Positions 36,400 through 45,830 of a stretch of 64,000 nt of DNA are shown in pieces. The stretch's first letter is position 1; every line of letters begins with the position of its first letter. The translations under genes and the position numbers were made by a program. The stretch is taken from NCBI RefSeq assembly GCF_040782645.1, contig NZ_CP160403.1, positions 9,645,001 through 9,709,000 of the forward strand. The letters run 5' to 3'. The notes under the pieces are model-generated. The model made no database searches and was not told where the DNA came from. It saw nothing but the letters and a program-made list of their open reading frames with translations. Source of the stretch: Streptomyces sp. HUAS ZL42 (lineage in GTDB: Bacteria > Actinomycetota > Actinomycetes > Streptomycetales > Streptomycetaceae).

Positions 36400-36683
36400 T
36401 GAATGTCGCGCTGTTCGTCCCGCTGGGGGTGGCGATCGCCCAGATCCGCCCGAGAACACGTGCGTTGCTGACGGCAGGGGCCGCCGCCGCCCTGCCGTTC
36501 GGTATCGAGGCCACTCAGTACGCCCTGCCGTGGCTGCTGCGCGCCGCCGACGCCCAGGACATCGCCGGCAATCTGCTCGGCCTTGCCCTCGGAATGACCG
36601 CACTCGCCCTGCCATGGCCCCGCGACCGCAGTCGAGTCAGCGGGCAGCCGCAGCGGTCATACCGTGAGCGCACTGCCCGCTGA
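36393..36683 (+). pseudogene. VanZ-like membrane protein, C-terminal fragment
   Basis: LNVALFVPLGVAIAQ, then IEATQYALPWLLRAADAQDIAGNLLGLALGM, are the last two helices and the conserved DAQD...N..G motif of VanZ-family membrane proteins. The N-terminal half is missing; the frame begins exactly where the IS200-type element ends, so insertion disrupted the gene. Confidence 0.75.
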
Positions 36684-36699
36684 CGTTTCCGACCGGGAG

Positions 36700-37032
36700 C
36701 TACTTCTGGTCCGGGACCGCCATCTCCCCGAGAAGCGACCAGTCATCCTGCGGAACGGTCGCGTTCACGATGCGCGGCGTCTCCACCAGATGCGGCGGCA
36801 GCGTCTGCTGCGCAGCCTTGAAGTGTGCGGACTGCACATGTGCGATGCCGGCATCGGCGTCGCGGAAGGCCTCGACCAGGACGTACTCCGCCGGCTCCTC
36901 CACGCTGCGCGACCAGTCGAACCACAGGCAGCCGGGTTCGGCGCGTGTGGCCCGGGTGAAGTCGGCGCTGATCTCGGGCCAGCGGTCGGCATGCTCGGGA
37001 CGGACGCGGAACTTCGCGGTGATGAAGATCAT
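36700..37032 (-). CDS. Antibiotic-biosynthesis-monooxygenase-fold protein (YgiN-like)
   Basis: A 110-residue ABM-domain protein, one ferredoxin-like barrel, acting as a dimer in known members. ITAKFRVRPEHADRW, EPGCLWFDWSRSVEEP and AHFKAAQQTLPPHL are typical of the quinol monooxygenase YgiN group. No cofactor is required in this family. It is a single gene; the 217 bases upstream to the ABC operon must hold its promoter. Possible role in detoxifying quinones from aromatic metabolism. Confidence 0.88.
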   Translation of the reverse strand: MIFITAKFRVRPEHADRWPEISADFTRATRAEPGCLWFDWSRSVEEPAEYVLVEAFRDADAGIAHVQSAHFKAAQQTLPPHLVETPRIVNATVPQDDWSLLGEMAVPDQK

Positions 37033-37249
37033 GGGATTCCTTCGCTGGCGTCTGTGCGCCCGTCATCAAGACAGGCGTGGTGTATGGCACCGGCAGGACG
37101 ACTTGCCGACCCAAGGGCAGCCGACCCTGCCTGCGTTCCGGCCGCGCCCTCAGGAGTCATGGCGACAGGATCGTACGGGTTCGGCTTGCCGGTGCCGACT
37201 TTGTGGACTCCGCGACAGCGATCGTGTCGCGGTCATGGCGGACGGATCG

Positions 37250-38329
37250 TCACGAGCGGAGTGCCAACCGACCGTCCGCGTACGGCAGGACCTTTGCACG
37301 CGGCAGGTGCACGAGGACTTCCTCGCCCGCCGGAACTCCCTCCTCCCGCGGTGTCTTGGCCCTGACGAGTTGCCCGGCGATCTCGACTTCGAGCACGCGC
37401 TGCGCGCCGTGGTCGCTGACGCCCCGCAGCCGGCCGGGGAAGGTGTTGGGGCCGGGGTCCGTGACGACCTTGACGTATTCGGGCCGGACGCCGACCTGGA
37501 CCTCCCTCGTGCTGTCGGGGGTGTCCCAGGCGACGGACAGCGGCCGGCCGCCCAGCGCGAAGGGCCTGTCGCTGCGGTCCACGGTCAGGAAGTTCATCGC
37601 GGGGGAGCCGATGAAGTAGCCGACGTAGGTGGAGGAGGGTGCCTCGAAGAGCTGCTCAGGGGTGCCTTGCTGGACGGCGCGGCCGTCCTTCATGACGAGC
37701 ACTTCCTGTGCGAAGCTCATCGCCTCGTACTGGTCGTGCGTCACGTAGATCACCGTGGGCCGGAACTGCTCGGTGATCTCGCGGATCTTGCGCCGCAGCG
37801 AGTGCTTGAGCTGCGGGTCGATCACGGTGAGCGGCTCGTCCATCAGGACGGCCGCCACGTCGTCACGGACCAGGCCGCGGCCGAGTGAGATCAGCTGCTT
37901 GTCGTCGGCGGTGAGGCCGCGAGCGGGCTTCCTCAGCCGGTCGTGCAGGTCCAGGGCCTCGGCGACCTGCCGGACCTTGGCGTCGATCCGCGCCTTGTCC
38001 CAGCGCCGGCACTGCAGGGGGAAGGCGAGGTTGTCGTAGACGGTCATCGACTTGTAGATGACGGGGAATTGGAAGACCTGGGCGATGTTGCGTGCCTTCG
38101 TGGGCAGGGCGGTGACGTCGGCCCCGTCGAACAACACCCGTCCCCGGGATGGTCTGACCAGGCCGGACAGGATGTTCAGCAGTGTTGTCTTGCCGCAGCC
38201 CGAGGGTCCGACCAGCGCATAGGTCTTGCCGGATTCGAAGGTCAGCTTCAGTGGCTTGAGAGCCCATCGCTCCTCCTCGGCGCCGGGCGTGTACGTGTGC
38301 CCGACGTCGATGATGTCCAACTGCGCCAT
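37250..38329 (-). CDS. ABC ATPase 2 of a polyol/sugar importer (unusual signature)
   Basis: A 359-residue ATPase with a C-terminal regulatory (MalK/UgpC-like) domain from about 235. Walker A GPSGCGKTT is normal and Walker B is VLMDEPL. The signature motif, normally LSGGQ, reads LTADDKQLISLGRGL. The second ATPase of the glycerol-type ABC system (GlpT) shows this deviation, as I recall it. It starts one base after the stop of ATPase 1. The two different ATPases probably form a heterodimer, in which only one composite site may be fully active. Confidence 0.9.
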   Translation of the reverse strand: MAQLDIIDVGHTYTPGAEEERWALKPLKLTFESGKTYALVGPSGCGKTTLLNILSGLVRPSRGRVLFDGADVTALPTKARNIAQVFQFPVIYKSMTVYDNLAFPLQCRRWDKARIDAKVRQVAEALDLHDRLRKPARGLTADDKQLISLGRGLVRDDVAAVLMDEPLTVIDPQLKHSLRRKIREITEQFRPTVIYVTHDQYEAMSFAQEVLVMKDGRAVQQGTPEQLFEAPSSTYVGYFIGSPAMNFLTVDRSDRPFALGGRPLSVAWDTPDSTREVQVGVRPEYVKVVTDPGPNTFPGRLRGVSDHGAQRVLEVEIAGQLVRAKTPREEGVPAGEEVLVHLPRAKVLPYADGRLALRS

Positions 38330-38330
38330 A

Positions 38331-39419
38331 TCAGGGCCCTTCCACTGAAGCGAGATCGTATGAGGGTGTGCGCACGAGCGTGCCCTGCTCGTCGAAGGCG
38401 AACAGCTGGTCGGGGCGGAGCCGGAGTCTGACCAGGTCGCCGAGGGCGACGTCGTGGATGCCCTCGATCTGTACGACGAAGGGGGTCTCGCCGACGACCA
38501 CATGGACGAAGGTCTCGGAGCCGGAGATCTCGACGAAGGTGACCTCTCCCTCGACCCCGCTGGAGGCCAGGCTGACGTCGGTGGCGCGCAGCCCGAACTG
38601 GTAGGCAGCGTCGGGCAGGTCGGCCAGGTGCGCGGAGCTGTGCGTGGCCTGGAAGCCGGCCACCGTGACCTGGCCGCCCTCGATCCGGCCCGCGAAGATG
38701 TTCATGGGTGGGTCGTTGATGATGGAGGCCACCGTGGTGGTCGCCGGGCGTTCGAAGACCTCCTGTGGGGTGCCGGTCTGCAGGATCCGCCCCTCGTGCA
38801 TGACGAGGATCACGTCTCCGAGCATCATCGCCTCGGCGGGTTCGGTGGTGGTGTAGATGACGATCGTGTCGCCCTGGTCGGAGAAGAGGGCCTTGAACTC
38901 GTCGCGCAGTTGTTCGCGCAACTTGTAGTCCAGGTTCGCCAGCGGTTCGTCGAGCAGGAGGATGGCGGTGTCGCGGGCCAGGGCGCGAGCCATTGCGACG
39001 CGCTGTTGCTGGCCGCCGGAGAGCTGGGAGGGCTTGCGCTTCTCGAAGTCCGCGAGCCCCACGCTCGCCAGGCTCCGGCGGACGCGTCGGCGGATCTCGT
39101 CCCGTGACAGCCCGGCTCGCTTGAGGGGAAACGCCACGTTGTCGAACACGTTGAGATGTGGGTAGTTGATGAACTGCTGGTAGACCATGGCGGTGTCGCG
39201 CTGCCACACCGGCGTCTTGAGGAAGTCCTCTCCTGCCCGGGTCAGTGAGCCGGAGTCCACTTTCTGCAGGCCGGCCAGGGCCCGCAGCAGCGTTGTCTTT
39301 CCGGCCATCGTCCGGCCGATGACGGTGTGGAGCCGTCCTGGCTGGAAGGTGGCGGTGACGTTCTTGAGGTGGTCGACACCGTCGACGCTGAGGCACAGAT
39401 CAGTGGCGCTGAGGTTCAT
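38331..39419 (-). CDS. ABC ATPase 1 of a polyol/sugar importer
   Basis: A 362-residue MalK-like ATPase: Walker A GRTMAGKTT, Q-loop VYQQFI, canonical signature LSGGQQQR, Walker B LLLDEPLANLD, and a C-terminal beta-barrel domain. The switch region reads YTTTEPAEA, so the usual switch histidine (THD) is Thr-Glu. With the altered signature in its partner this suggests asymmetric ATP sites. The start ATG at 39419 overlaps the permease stop. Confidence 0.9.
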   Translation of the reverse strand: MNLSATDLCLSVDGVDHLKNVTATFQPGRLHTVIGRTMAGKTTLLRALAGLQKVDSGSLTRAGEDFLKTPVWQRDTAMVYQQFINYPHLNVFDNVAFPLKRAGLSRDEIRRRVRRSLASVGLADFEKRKPSQLSGGQQQRVAMARALARDTAILLLDEPLANLDYKLREQLRDEFKALFSDQGDTIVIYTTTEPAEAMMLGDVILVMHEGRILQTGTPQEVFERPATTTVASIINDPPMNIFAGRIEGGQVTVAGFQATHSSAHLADLPDAAYQFGLRATDVSLASSGVEGEVTFVEISGSETFVHVVVGETPFVVQIEGIHDVALGDLVRLRLRPDQLFAFDEQGTLVRTPSYDLASVEGP

Positions 39420-40261
39420 CGGACGGCTCCGGACAGGTTCCCCTTGGACAGATAGCGCTCCACCCAGAGGGCAAGCAGGATCAGTGGTGCCACGCCGAAG
39501 AGCGCGGCGGCGGACAGCGTCCACCACGGTGGAATGGAGGAGTTGAGGGCGACGACCGCCTGGGGCAGGGTCTGGACCTCGGTGAAGGTCAGGCGGAAGG
39601 CGAAGAAGAAGTCGTTCCAGCCGAACACCGCGCAGAACATCGCCGCGACAGTCAGCCCGGGCAGGGAGTTCGGAAGGATGGCCCGTACGAAGGTCTGGAA
39701 CGGGGGGCAGCCGTCCAGCATCGCCATCTCGTCGATCTCCCGGGGGATGCCGTTGAAGAAGTCCACCATCACCCAGACCGCGATCGGCAGCAGTAGCGCG
39801 ACCGTCACGATGACCAGGCCCGGGATGGTGTCCAGGAGGCCACCCCACTGCAGGAGGTAGAAGAAGGGGATCACCAGGACGACGGGCGGCATGATCCGTT
39901 GGGAGACGAAGAAGAACACGATGTCGCTGTTCTTGATGAAGCCCAGCTTGAACCGGTACCGCGACAGCGCGTAGGCGGCCAGGGACCCCAGGGCCAGGCT
40001 GATGGCGGACGCGGCGATGGTGATGATCGCGCTGTTGACGAAGGGATCGATCACATCGATACCGCCGGCTCCGCCGAAGATGTTGCGCCAGCCGGTGAGA
40101 GTGGGCTTGTACTGCACCCACGGGAGGTAGGTGGGACCGCCCTGGACCGCGTTGGCGTTTTTGAAGCTGGTCGTCATCGCCCAGAAGAACGGTCCCGCGA
40201 CGAAGCAGGCCCACAGGGCGATCACCGTGTACTTGAATACGGGATAAAGGCGCGATCTCAT
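39416..40261 (-). CDS. ABC carbohydrate-type permease 2
   Basis: A 281-residue permease of the MalG type with about six helices (first at 10-30). The EAA loop is GIPREIDEMAMLDGCPPFQTFVRAILPNSLPG. An N-terminal periplasmic loop contains the TSFKN motif usual for carbohydrate permeases. The ATG overlaps the stop of permease 1. Confidence 0.93.
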   Translation of the reverse strand: MRSRLYPVFKYTVIALWACFVAGPFFWAMTTSFKNANAVQGGPTYLPWVQYKPTLTGWRNIFGGAGGIDVIDPFVNSAIITIAASAISLALGSLAAYALSRYRFKLGFIKNSDIVFFFVSQRIMPPVVLVIPFFYLLQWGGLLDTIPGLVIVTVALLLPIAVWVMVDFFNGIPREIDEMAMLDGCPPFQTFVRAILPNSLPGLTVAAMFCAVFGWNDFFFAFRLTFTEVQTLPQAVVALNSSIPPWWTLSAAALFGVAPLILLALWVERYLSKGNLSGAVR

Positions 40262-41136
40262 GCGTCCCCCTTCAGCTTGAAGGCCCTGGTGAGCAGGGCG
40301 GCGACGACCGTGAGGGTGACGATCATCAGGACGAGGTAGGTCAGGGACATTGCCCCGCTGTAGCCGGTCTGCTGATCGCGGAGCCCTTGGATGTAGAGGT
40401 AGTAACCCGGGGTCTCTGTGGAGGACCCAGGCCCGCCGGACGTCAGTACGTAGACGCTGTCGGAGAGCTTGGACGCCTCGATCAGCCGGATGATGATCGC
40501 CGCAACCGAGACCGGCGCCATGAGGGGGAAGGTCACTTTCCAGAAGGTGCGCCAGGTGCCGGCGCCGTCGATCGCGGCGGCCATGAACGGTTCCTTCGGC
40601 AGGCTCAGCAGGCCTGCCAGCAACAGCAGGAACATGAAGGGGGTCCACTGCCAGACCTCGACGGTCATCAGCGCGGCCAGCGCCGGACCGGACTCGGTGA
40701 GCCAGGGAATTCTTGTCAGGCCCAGCATCCCCAGCAGATCGTTCACCGGCCCCAGGGACTCATGGAAGATCGTCTGCCAGATGGCGGCCATCACGACGGG
40801 CGTGGTCATCATGGGGACGAGGAACAGCACCCGCCAGAATCTGCGGCCGCGTACGTTGCGCCAGACCAGCAGAGCCACACCGAAGCCGATGACGTACTGG
40901 ATCAGGACCGTGCCGCCCGCCAGCAGGACCAGCCGGGTGATGGAGGCCCAGAAGCGGCTGTCGTGCAGCATCGCGCTGTAGTTGGTACCACCGATGAAGT
41001 CCATCCGAGGGTTGCTGACGTTCCAGCCGGAGAAGCTGACGCGGATGGTGAACAGAAGCGGGAAGATGATGATCAGAAAGAGCGTGAGCAGTCCCGGCAG
41101 CAGGAACATGCTCTTGTGCCGGCGCAGGCCGTCCAT
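40258..41136 (-). CDS. ABC carbohydrate-type permease 1
   Basis: A 292-residue permease of the MalF type; the first helix is at about 10-30. The EAA loop is LPKEPFMAAAIDGAGTWRTFWKVTFPLMAP. AAGGAG at 41149-41144 precedes the ATG at 41136. It pairs with permease 2 to form the channel of the importer. Confidence 0.93.
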   Translation of the reverse strand: MDGLRRHKSMFLLPGLLTLFLIIIFPLLFTIRVSFSGWNVSNPRMDFIGGTNYSAMLHDSRFWASITRLVLLAGGTVLIQYVIGFGVALLVWRNVRGRRFWRVLFLVPMMTTPVVMAAIWQTIFHESLGPVNDLLGMLGLTRIPWLTESGPALAALMTVEVWQWTPFMFLLLLAGLLSLPKEPFMAAAIDGAGTWRTFWKVTFPLMAPVSVAAIIIRLIEASKLSDSVYVLTSGGPGSSTETPGYYLYIQGLRDQQTGYSGAMSLTYLVLMIVTLTVVAALLTRAFKLKGDA

Positions 41137-41217
41137 GGTTCTCCTTGCGGAAAGGGGGCGGGAGTCCCCGGGTGGCCTGCTGTGCGGTCCGGCCACCCGG
41201 GGCGTCCTGCGGTCGGA

Positions 41218-42819
41218 TCAGGAGTTGTCCTCGAGCGCGACCACGTTGCGATAGGCGCTTTGGACCTTGTCCTTGCCGATCTGGTTGGTGATCTTGGTCC
41301 ATTCCTCGGCCACGCCGTCCAGCGCGTGCTGCGGGGACTGCTGGCCGGCCAGCGCCGCGGCGACGCCGTTGGCCAGAGCGGACATGTACTGGTTGACACC
41401 GGGAACGCGCAGGTCGAAGACGCGGTTGGGGCTCTTCTCCATGCCGGAGAGCGTGAGCACGTACGACTCGGCGACGTCCTTGTCCCAGCCCTGCTTCTCC
41501 CAGAACGCCGGGTCGAAGTGGGCGACGCGGTAGGGGTTGACGCCGAAACGGCCGATGGTCAGGTCGAGAGCGGTGTTGGCCTCGTTGCTGAAGAAGCACA
41601 GGTAGTCGAAGGCCATCTCCTGGTGGCTGGAGGCCTTGGCCACCGCCGAGGTCCATCCCCAGGTGAAGTAGGGCGCCTGGTTGGCCTTCTTGTCCCATGA
41701 CTTCGTGGTGCGGTTGTAGACCTCCGACGAGCCCGGCAGCGGCGCAGCCTGGACCGTGTTGCGGATTCTGCTGTCCGGCTGCTGGGCCTGGATGAAGGCG
41801 TCGTCCCACGAGTAGGACATCAGCGTCTGGCCGCCTCCGAAGGAGAAGATCTCGTCTCCCAGGCCGAAGTTGGCGCCGCCGGGTGCCCAGGTCGACTTGG
41901 CCTTCACCATGTCCTGCAGTGCGCGGACGAAGCCCGGCGTGTTGATCAGCGGCTTCATGGTCTGGACGTCGAAGAAGACTCCGCCCTTGACGTCGGGGTT
42001 CTTCACGTACGGCGCCGCCCGGCTGATGAACGCGGAGAACGTCAGGTCGTCGCGCTTGGTCACCTCGGCACTGCCGTAGTTGGGCTTGCCGTCGCCGTCG
42101 AGGTCCTTGCCGCTGAAGAACTTGGCTGTCTCCTGGTACGCGGCCCACGTCTTGGGCACTTCCAGGTCCTTGCCCGTGGCCTTCTTGTACTCCGCCTGCC
42201 GCTTGGGGTCCTTCAGCACATCGGTGCGGACCTTGAGGTAGTGCCGGTCACCGTCCACCGGGTACTGCACGACCTTCCCGTTCCAGGTCGCCACGTCCAT
42301 GTAGGCCTTGGTGACGTCCTTCATGCCGGGGGTGTCGAGGTACTTCTCCGGGACCGGTGCCAGGTACGGGGCCATGTCACCGATCCACAGGGACGGGTAG
42401 AACATGACGTCGTACGCCGGCTGGCCCGCCTGCAGGGGCGTGAGAATCTTCTGATGCAGCTCGCCGAAGGGGACGTTGACCACCTCGACCTTCCCGCCGG
42501 TGATCTCCTCGAACTGCTTGGCGTGCAGTTGGGTCGGCTCGCCGATGACGGGAACGGCGTGGCTGATGATCTTCAGCGTCTGTCCGGAGTAGTCCTTGCG
42601 GCTGATCGACTCGTAGCTGCAGGGTCCGGGGACGTCCTTGACCTTCGTCGCCGGGTAGTCCTTGCCGTACTTCTTGTAGCTGATCTCCGAGCCGAGGTTG
42701 AAGAGCGCGGCCTTTTCCTTGGGCTTTTGCTGTGCCTGGTTCTGGGCGGTGCATGCGGTGGTGGTCAGGGCCGCGAGGGCCGCGACGGCGACCAGGCCCG
42801 TGTACGGTCTGCTGCGCAT
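41218..42819 (-). CDS. ABC substrate-binding lipoprotein (large, glycerol-system type)
   Basis: A 533-residue lipoprotein: signal peptide to a lipobox LTTTAC with Cys23, then a large extracellular solute-binding domain of family 1 type (QTLKIISHAVPVIGEPTQL start of the mature fold). Sugar-binding proteins are usually 400-450 residues; over 530 residues, with a long N-terminal extension, matches the GlpV group of glycerol ABC transporters. It lies 19 bases after the alcohol dehydrogenase gene in the same direction. Glycerol or another small polyol/alcohol is the likely ligand; not proven. Confidence 0.88.
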   Translation of the reverse strand: MRSRPYTGLVAVAALAALTTTACTAQNQAQQKPKEKAALFNLGSEISYKKYGKDYPATKVKDVPGPCSYESISRKDYSGQTLKIISHAVPVIGEPTQLHAKQFEEITGGKVEVVNVPFGELHQKILTPLQAGQPAYDVMFYPSLWIGDMAPYLAPVPEKYLDTPGMKDVTKAYMDVATWNGKVVQYPVDGDRHYLKVRTDVLKDPKRQAEYKKATGKDLEVPKTWAAYQETAKFFSGKDLDGDGKPNYGSAEVTKRDDLTFSAFISRAAPYVKNPDVKGGVFFDVQTMKPLINTPGFVRALQDMVKAKSTWAPGGANFGLGDEIFSFGGGQTLMSYSWDDAFIQAQQPDSRIRNTVQAAPLPGSSEVYNRTTKSWDKKANQAPYFTWGWTSAVAKASSHQEMAFDYLCFFSNEANTALDLTIGRFGVNPYRVAHFDPAFWEKQGWDKDVAESYVLTLSGMEKSPNRVFDLRVPGVNQYMSALANGVAAALAGQQSPQHALDGVAEEWTKITNQIGKDKVQSAYRNVVALEDNS

Positions 42820-42837
42820 GGGGCTTCTCCTGGGGTG

Positions 42838-43863
42838 TCAGGGGATCAAGATCGCTCGGCCGCGCACGGCGCCGGCGTCGAGGTCGTTCAGGGCCTGCTG
42901 GAAGGAGGCGAGGGGATAGCGCTGGGTGTGCAGGGTCACCTGGCCGCGGGCCGCCAGGACCATCAGCTCGGAGAGGTCGTTGTAGGAGCCCACGAGGTTG
43001 CCGATGAAGTTGATCTCTGTGGAGATGACGTCGATCGTCGGCACGTGCAGGTGGCCGCCGTAGCCGATGACGTAGTAGTTGCCGTTGCGGCGCAGGCAGG
43101 CCACGCCCGTCTCGACGGCGCCGCCCTCACCGACGAAGTCCAGGACGGCCTCGGCCCCGTGCCCCGCGGTGAGGTCCCGTACGCGGTCGGCTTCGCTGCC
43201 GTCCGCGACGAGCGTGTGGTCGGCGCCGAGTTCCTTGGCCAGCGCGAGGGCCTCGGGGCTGCGGTCGATGACGATCATCTCGACCGGTGACAGGGCCCGG
43301 AGTACCTGGATGCCGATGTGTCCCAGTCCGCCGGCGCCGATGACCACGGCCTTGTCGCCGGGCCGCAGCACCCGGGCCGCCTTGGCGACGGCGTGGTACG
43401 CCGTGAGCCCGGCGTCGGCCAGGGCCGCGACCGAGGCCGGTTCGAGGGACGGCGCGAGGGGCACGACCGAGCGGGCGGTGGTCTTGAGGTACTCGGCGTA
43501 GCCCCCGTCGGTGTCGATCCCGGGAAAGGCCGAGTTCATGCAGTGCACGTCGTCGCCGGCCCGGCAGGCGCGGCACAGACCGCAGGTCACCAGCGGGTGC
43601 AGGATGACCGGGTCACCGACCTCGACGTGGGTGACGGCCTGCCCGACCTCCGCGACCCAGCCGGCGTTCTCGTGACCGATCGTGTACGGAAGGGTGACCC
43701 CGCTCTTGTCGCTCCACTGCCCTTCGAGGATGTGCAGATCGGTCCGGCAGACTCCTGCGCCCCCGATCTTCACGATCACGTCCAGCGGACCGGTGATCTG
43801 CGGGTCCGGCACGTCCACGAGCACGGGTGGCTCGTCGTACTCGATGACCTGCACGGCTTTCAT
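42838..43863 (-). CDS. Zinc-dependent alcohol dehydrogenase
   Basis: A 341-residue medium-chain dehydrogenase. Catalytic zinc ligands are Cys in GVCRTD and His/Glu in GHENAG. Four structural-zinc cysteines lie in CGLCRACRAGDDVHC. The NAD-binding GAGGLGHIG motif is near residue 175. It is the first gene of the ABC operon and diverges from the AcoR-like activator, so alcohol oxidation and uptake are probably induced together. Primary or secondary alcohol as substrate is inferred. Confidence 0.94.
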   Translation of the reverse strand: MKAVQVIEYDEPPVLVDVPDPQITGPLDVIVKIGGAGVCRTDLHILEGQWSDKSGVTLPYTIGHENAGWVAEVGQAVTHVEVGDPVILHPLVTCGLCRACRAGDDVHCMNSAFPGIDTDGGYAEYLKTTARSVVPLAPSLEPASVAALADAGLTAYHAVAKAARVLRPGDKAVVIGAGGLGHIGIQVLRALSPVEMIVIDRSPEALALAKELGADHTLVADGSEADRVRDLTAGHGAEAVLDFVGEGGAVETGVACLRRNGNYYVIGYGGHLHVPTIDVISTEINFIGNLVGSYNDLSELMVLAARGQVTLHTQRYPLASFQQALNDLDAGAVRGRAILIP

Positions 43864-43929
43864 AGCGGCTCCCTGCGAGTCGGCGGGTGGATGGTGCGCC
43901 GATTACACAGGCCGCCGCTCGCAGGTCGA

Positions 43930-43968
43930 TGTCTCAGAAACCGTCCGCGGATGTCTCAATGTGATACA
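43930..43968. promoter_or_regulatory. Two TGTCTCA sites between alcohol dehydrogenase and AcoR-like genes
   Basis: TGTCTCA-ATG-TGATACA (43952-43968) is an inverted repeat of the TGTnTCA-N3-TGAnACA type described for AcoR-like activators. A second half-site TGTCTCA is at 43930-43936, exactly 22 bases (two helical turns) away. Both are in the divergent promoter region. Confidence 0.6.
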
Positions 43969-44045
43969 GGCCGTAGGCGCGAAGCCGTCGACCTGTTCCA
44001 ATCACTGCACCGACGAAATGTGACGCGCGCCGTACGGGAGTGTTA

Positions 44046-45830
44046 ATGCCCCGATACCAACCCGGGAGCTCACTGAGAGCGGCCAAGGAGCTCTACCTGG
44101 AGGTCACCAAGGAGCCAAACGCCAGGCCACTCGTGGTCGCCTCGTGGCAACGCTCGATCGAATACAAGGTGAAGTCGGGCAGCCTGGACGCTCCCTACCT
44201 GGAGAACCCCAATCTGGACAGCCCCCTGGCCAGGGCGGCGCTGCCGATCCTGGACAGGTTGCACAAACAGCTCGCGGACGACCCGGTGTCCACGATGATC
44301 ACGGACCGGGACGGCGTGGTGCTCTCCCGGAAGGTGTCCCACGAGGGTCTGACAACGCACCTCAACCGCGTGCATCTGGCCCCGGGGCATGTGTTCGCCG
44401 AGCGCTATGTGGGCACCAACGGCATCGGGACCGCACTGGCCAGCGGCCGCCCGGTCATGATCGCCGGAAGGCAGCACTACGTCGAGGATCTGCGGGACTT
44501 CCGCTGTGCGGCCGTACCGATCCTGCATCCCACCCGGCGCACCCTGCTCGGAGCCTTCAACCTCACTACCGTCCGTCAGGGCTCCGACGGCATGCTGATG
44601 GCCTTCGCCCGCTCGGTGGCGGCTCAGATCGAGGGCGAGATCGCGGCGATCGGCTCGCGGCGCGAGCGGGCCCTGTTTCAGGACTACATGGAGGCGTGCT
44701 CCTCGGTGCGCCCGGGCCCCGTGTTGGCCCTCAACCGTGATGTCGTCATGATGAACGAGCAGCTCAGGGCAGCGGTGACCGGGCCGGATCACTATGTCCT
44801 GCTCGACCATGCCCGGGAAATCGCCGACGACCGCCGGTCGGAGGGGACGCGCAGCATCGCCCTGCCCTCGGGCCGGGTCGCCGAACTGAGGGTCCGTCGC
44901 TGTCGGCGCGAGGACAGCGACGCGGGCGCCATCCTCCGGGTCCGGCTGATCGGACGCTCCCGGCCCGGTCCTGCGGTTTCCGCCGCACCTGCCCGGCCGG
45001 TTCTGGGACTGGTGGGCTCGTCTGCGCAGTGGCTGCGCGCGGTCGCCGACAGCGAAGCGGCGTTCTCGGCCGGGACGTGGCTTCATCTCCTGGGCGAAGT
45101 CGGCGTCGGCAAGAGGACGGTGGTCGAGGCCCTGCACCGGGCCCACGGCGCCGGACGCCGGCTGGAAATGGCGGACGTGCCGCTCTCGGATGCACCGGCT
45201 GTCACCGAGCGCTGGCTGCACGACATCAGCGAACTGCTGGCCGTGCCGTCCACGGTGCTCGTCCTGCGCGACGTCCACTTGTTGGGTGACCGGCTGCGGC
45301 AGCGGCTGAGGAGCCTGTTGATGCACCTGGACGGCACCGCCACCGGCCAGTTGGTGATGACCAGCCAGCCGTCGATGGTCAGCACCGACGACCAGCTGGA
45401 CCAGTTCTGCGGTGCCACGGTGGAAGTGCCGCCCCTGCGCCATCGCTACGGTGACATCGAGCACCTGGCGCGGTTGTTCCTGCGCAAGTACCGGCCGAGC
45501 GGCGAGAGCACGTTCTCCCCGGAGGCGCTGGCCCTGCTTCAGCGATGCCCCTGGCCGGAGAACGTCCGGCAGCTCGAGGCGGTGATCCGCGGCCTGGCGC
45601 GGCGGCCCTCCGGCCGGATGATCGACGTCGAGGACTTGCCGCCGGAATGCCGGGTTTCCTCGCACAAGGTCCTGACCACCATCGAGGCGCTGGAACGCGA
45701 CGCCATTCTGCGTGGGTTGATGGAACGCAACTCCAACGTCCAGCGCACCGCGCAGGATCTCGGGATCTCCCGCGCCACGATGTACCGCAAGATGCGCCGT
45801 TACGGGATCGTCCCGTCGAGCCTGACCTGA
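44046..45830 (+). CDS. AcoR-like activator without the sigma-54 contact motif
   Basis: A protein of about 594 residues. An N-terminal GAF-like sensor (residues 50-200, VSTMITDRDGVVLSRK and YVGTNGIGTALASGRPV) is followed by an AAA+-like region with Walker A GEVGVGKRT near 352 and Walker B VLVLRDVH. The C-terminal Fis-type helix-turn-helix is at about 550-594 (NVQRTAQDLGISRATMYRKMRRYG). The GAFTGA loop that contacts sigma-54 is absent, as expected in actinobacteria, which lack sigma-54. The start ATG 44046 has GGGAG upstream; GTG 44040 is possible. Likely alcohol-responsive activator of the divergent operon. Confidence 0.9.
   Translation: MPRYQPGSSLRAAKELYLEVTKEPNARPLVVASWQRSIEYKVKSGSLDAPYLENPNLDSPLARAALPILDRLHKQLADDPVSTMITDRDGVVLSRKVSHEGLTTHLNRVHLAPGHVFAERYVGTNGIGTALASGRPVMIAGRQHYVEDLRDFRCAAVPILHPTRRTLLGAFNLTTVRQGSDGMLMAFARSVAAQIEGEIAAIGSRRERALFQDYMEACSSVRPGPVLALNRDVVMMNEQLRAAVTGPDHYVLLDHAREIADDRRSEGTRSIALPSGRVAELRVRRCRREDSDAGAILRVRLIGRSRPGPAVSAAPARPVLGLVGSSAQWLRAVADSEAAFSAGTWLHLLGEVGVGKRTVVEALHRAHGAGRRLEMADVPLSDAPAVTERWLHDISELLAVPSTVLVLRDVHLLGDRLRQRLRSLLMHLDGTATGQLVMTSQPSMVSTDDQLDQFCGATVEVPPLRHRYGDIEHLARLFLRKYRPSGESTFSPEALALLQRCPWPENVRQLEAVIRGLARRPSGRMIDVEDLPPECRVSSHKVLTTIEALERDAILRGLMERNSNVQRTAQDLGISRATMYRKMRRYGIVPSSLT

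Noticed and set aside
44046..45830. Sigma-54-dependent enhancer-binding protein
   Set aside because: The GAFTGA loop is absent and actinobacteria lack sigma-54.
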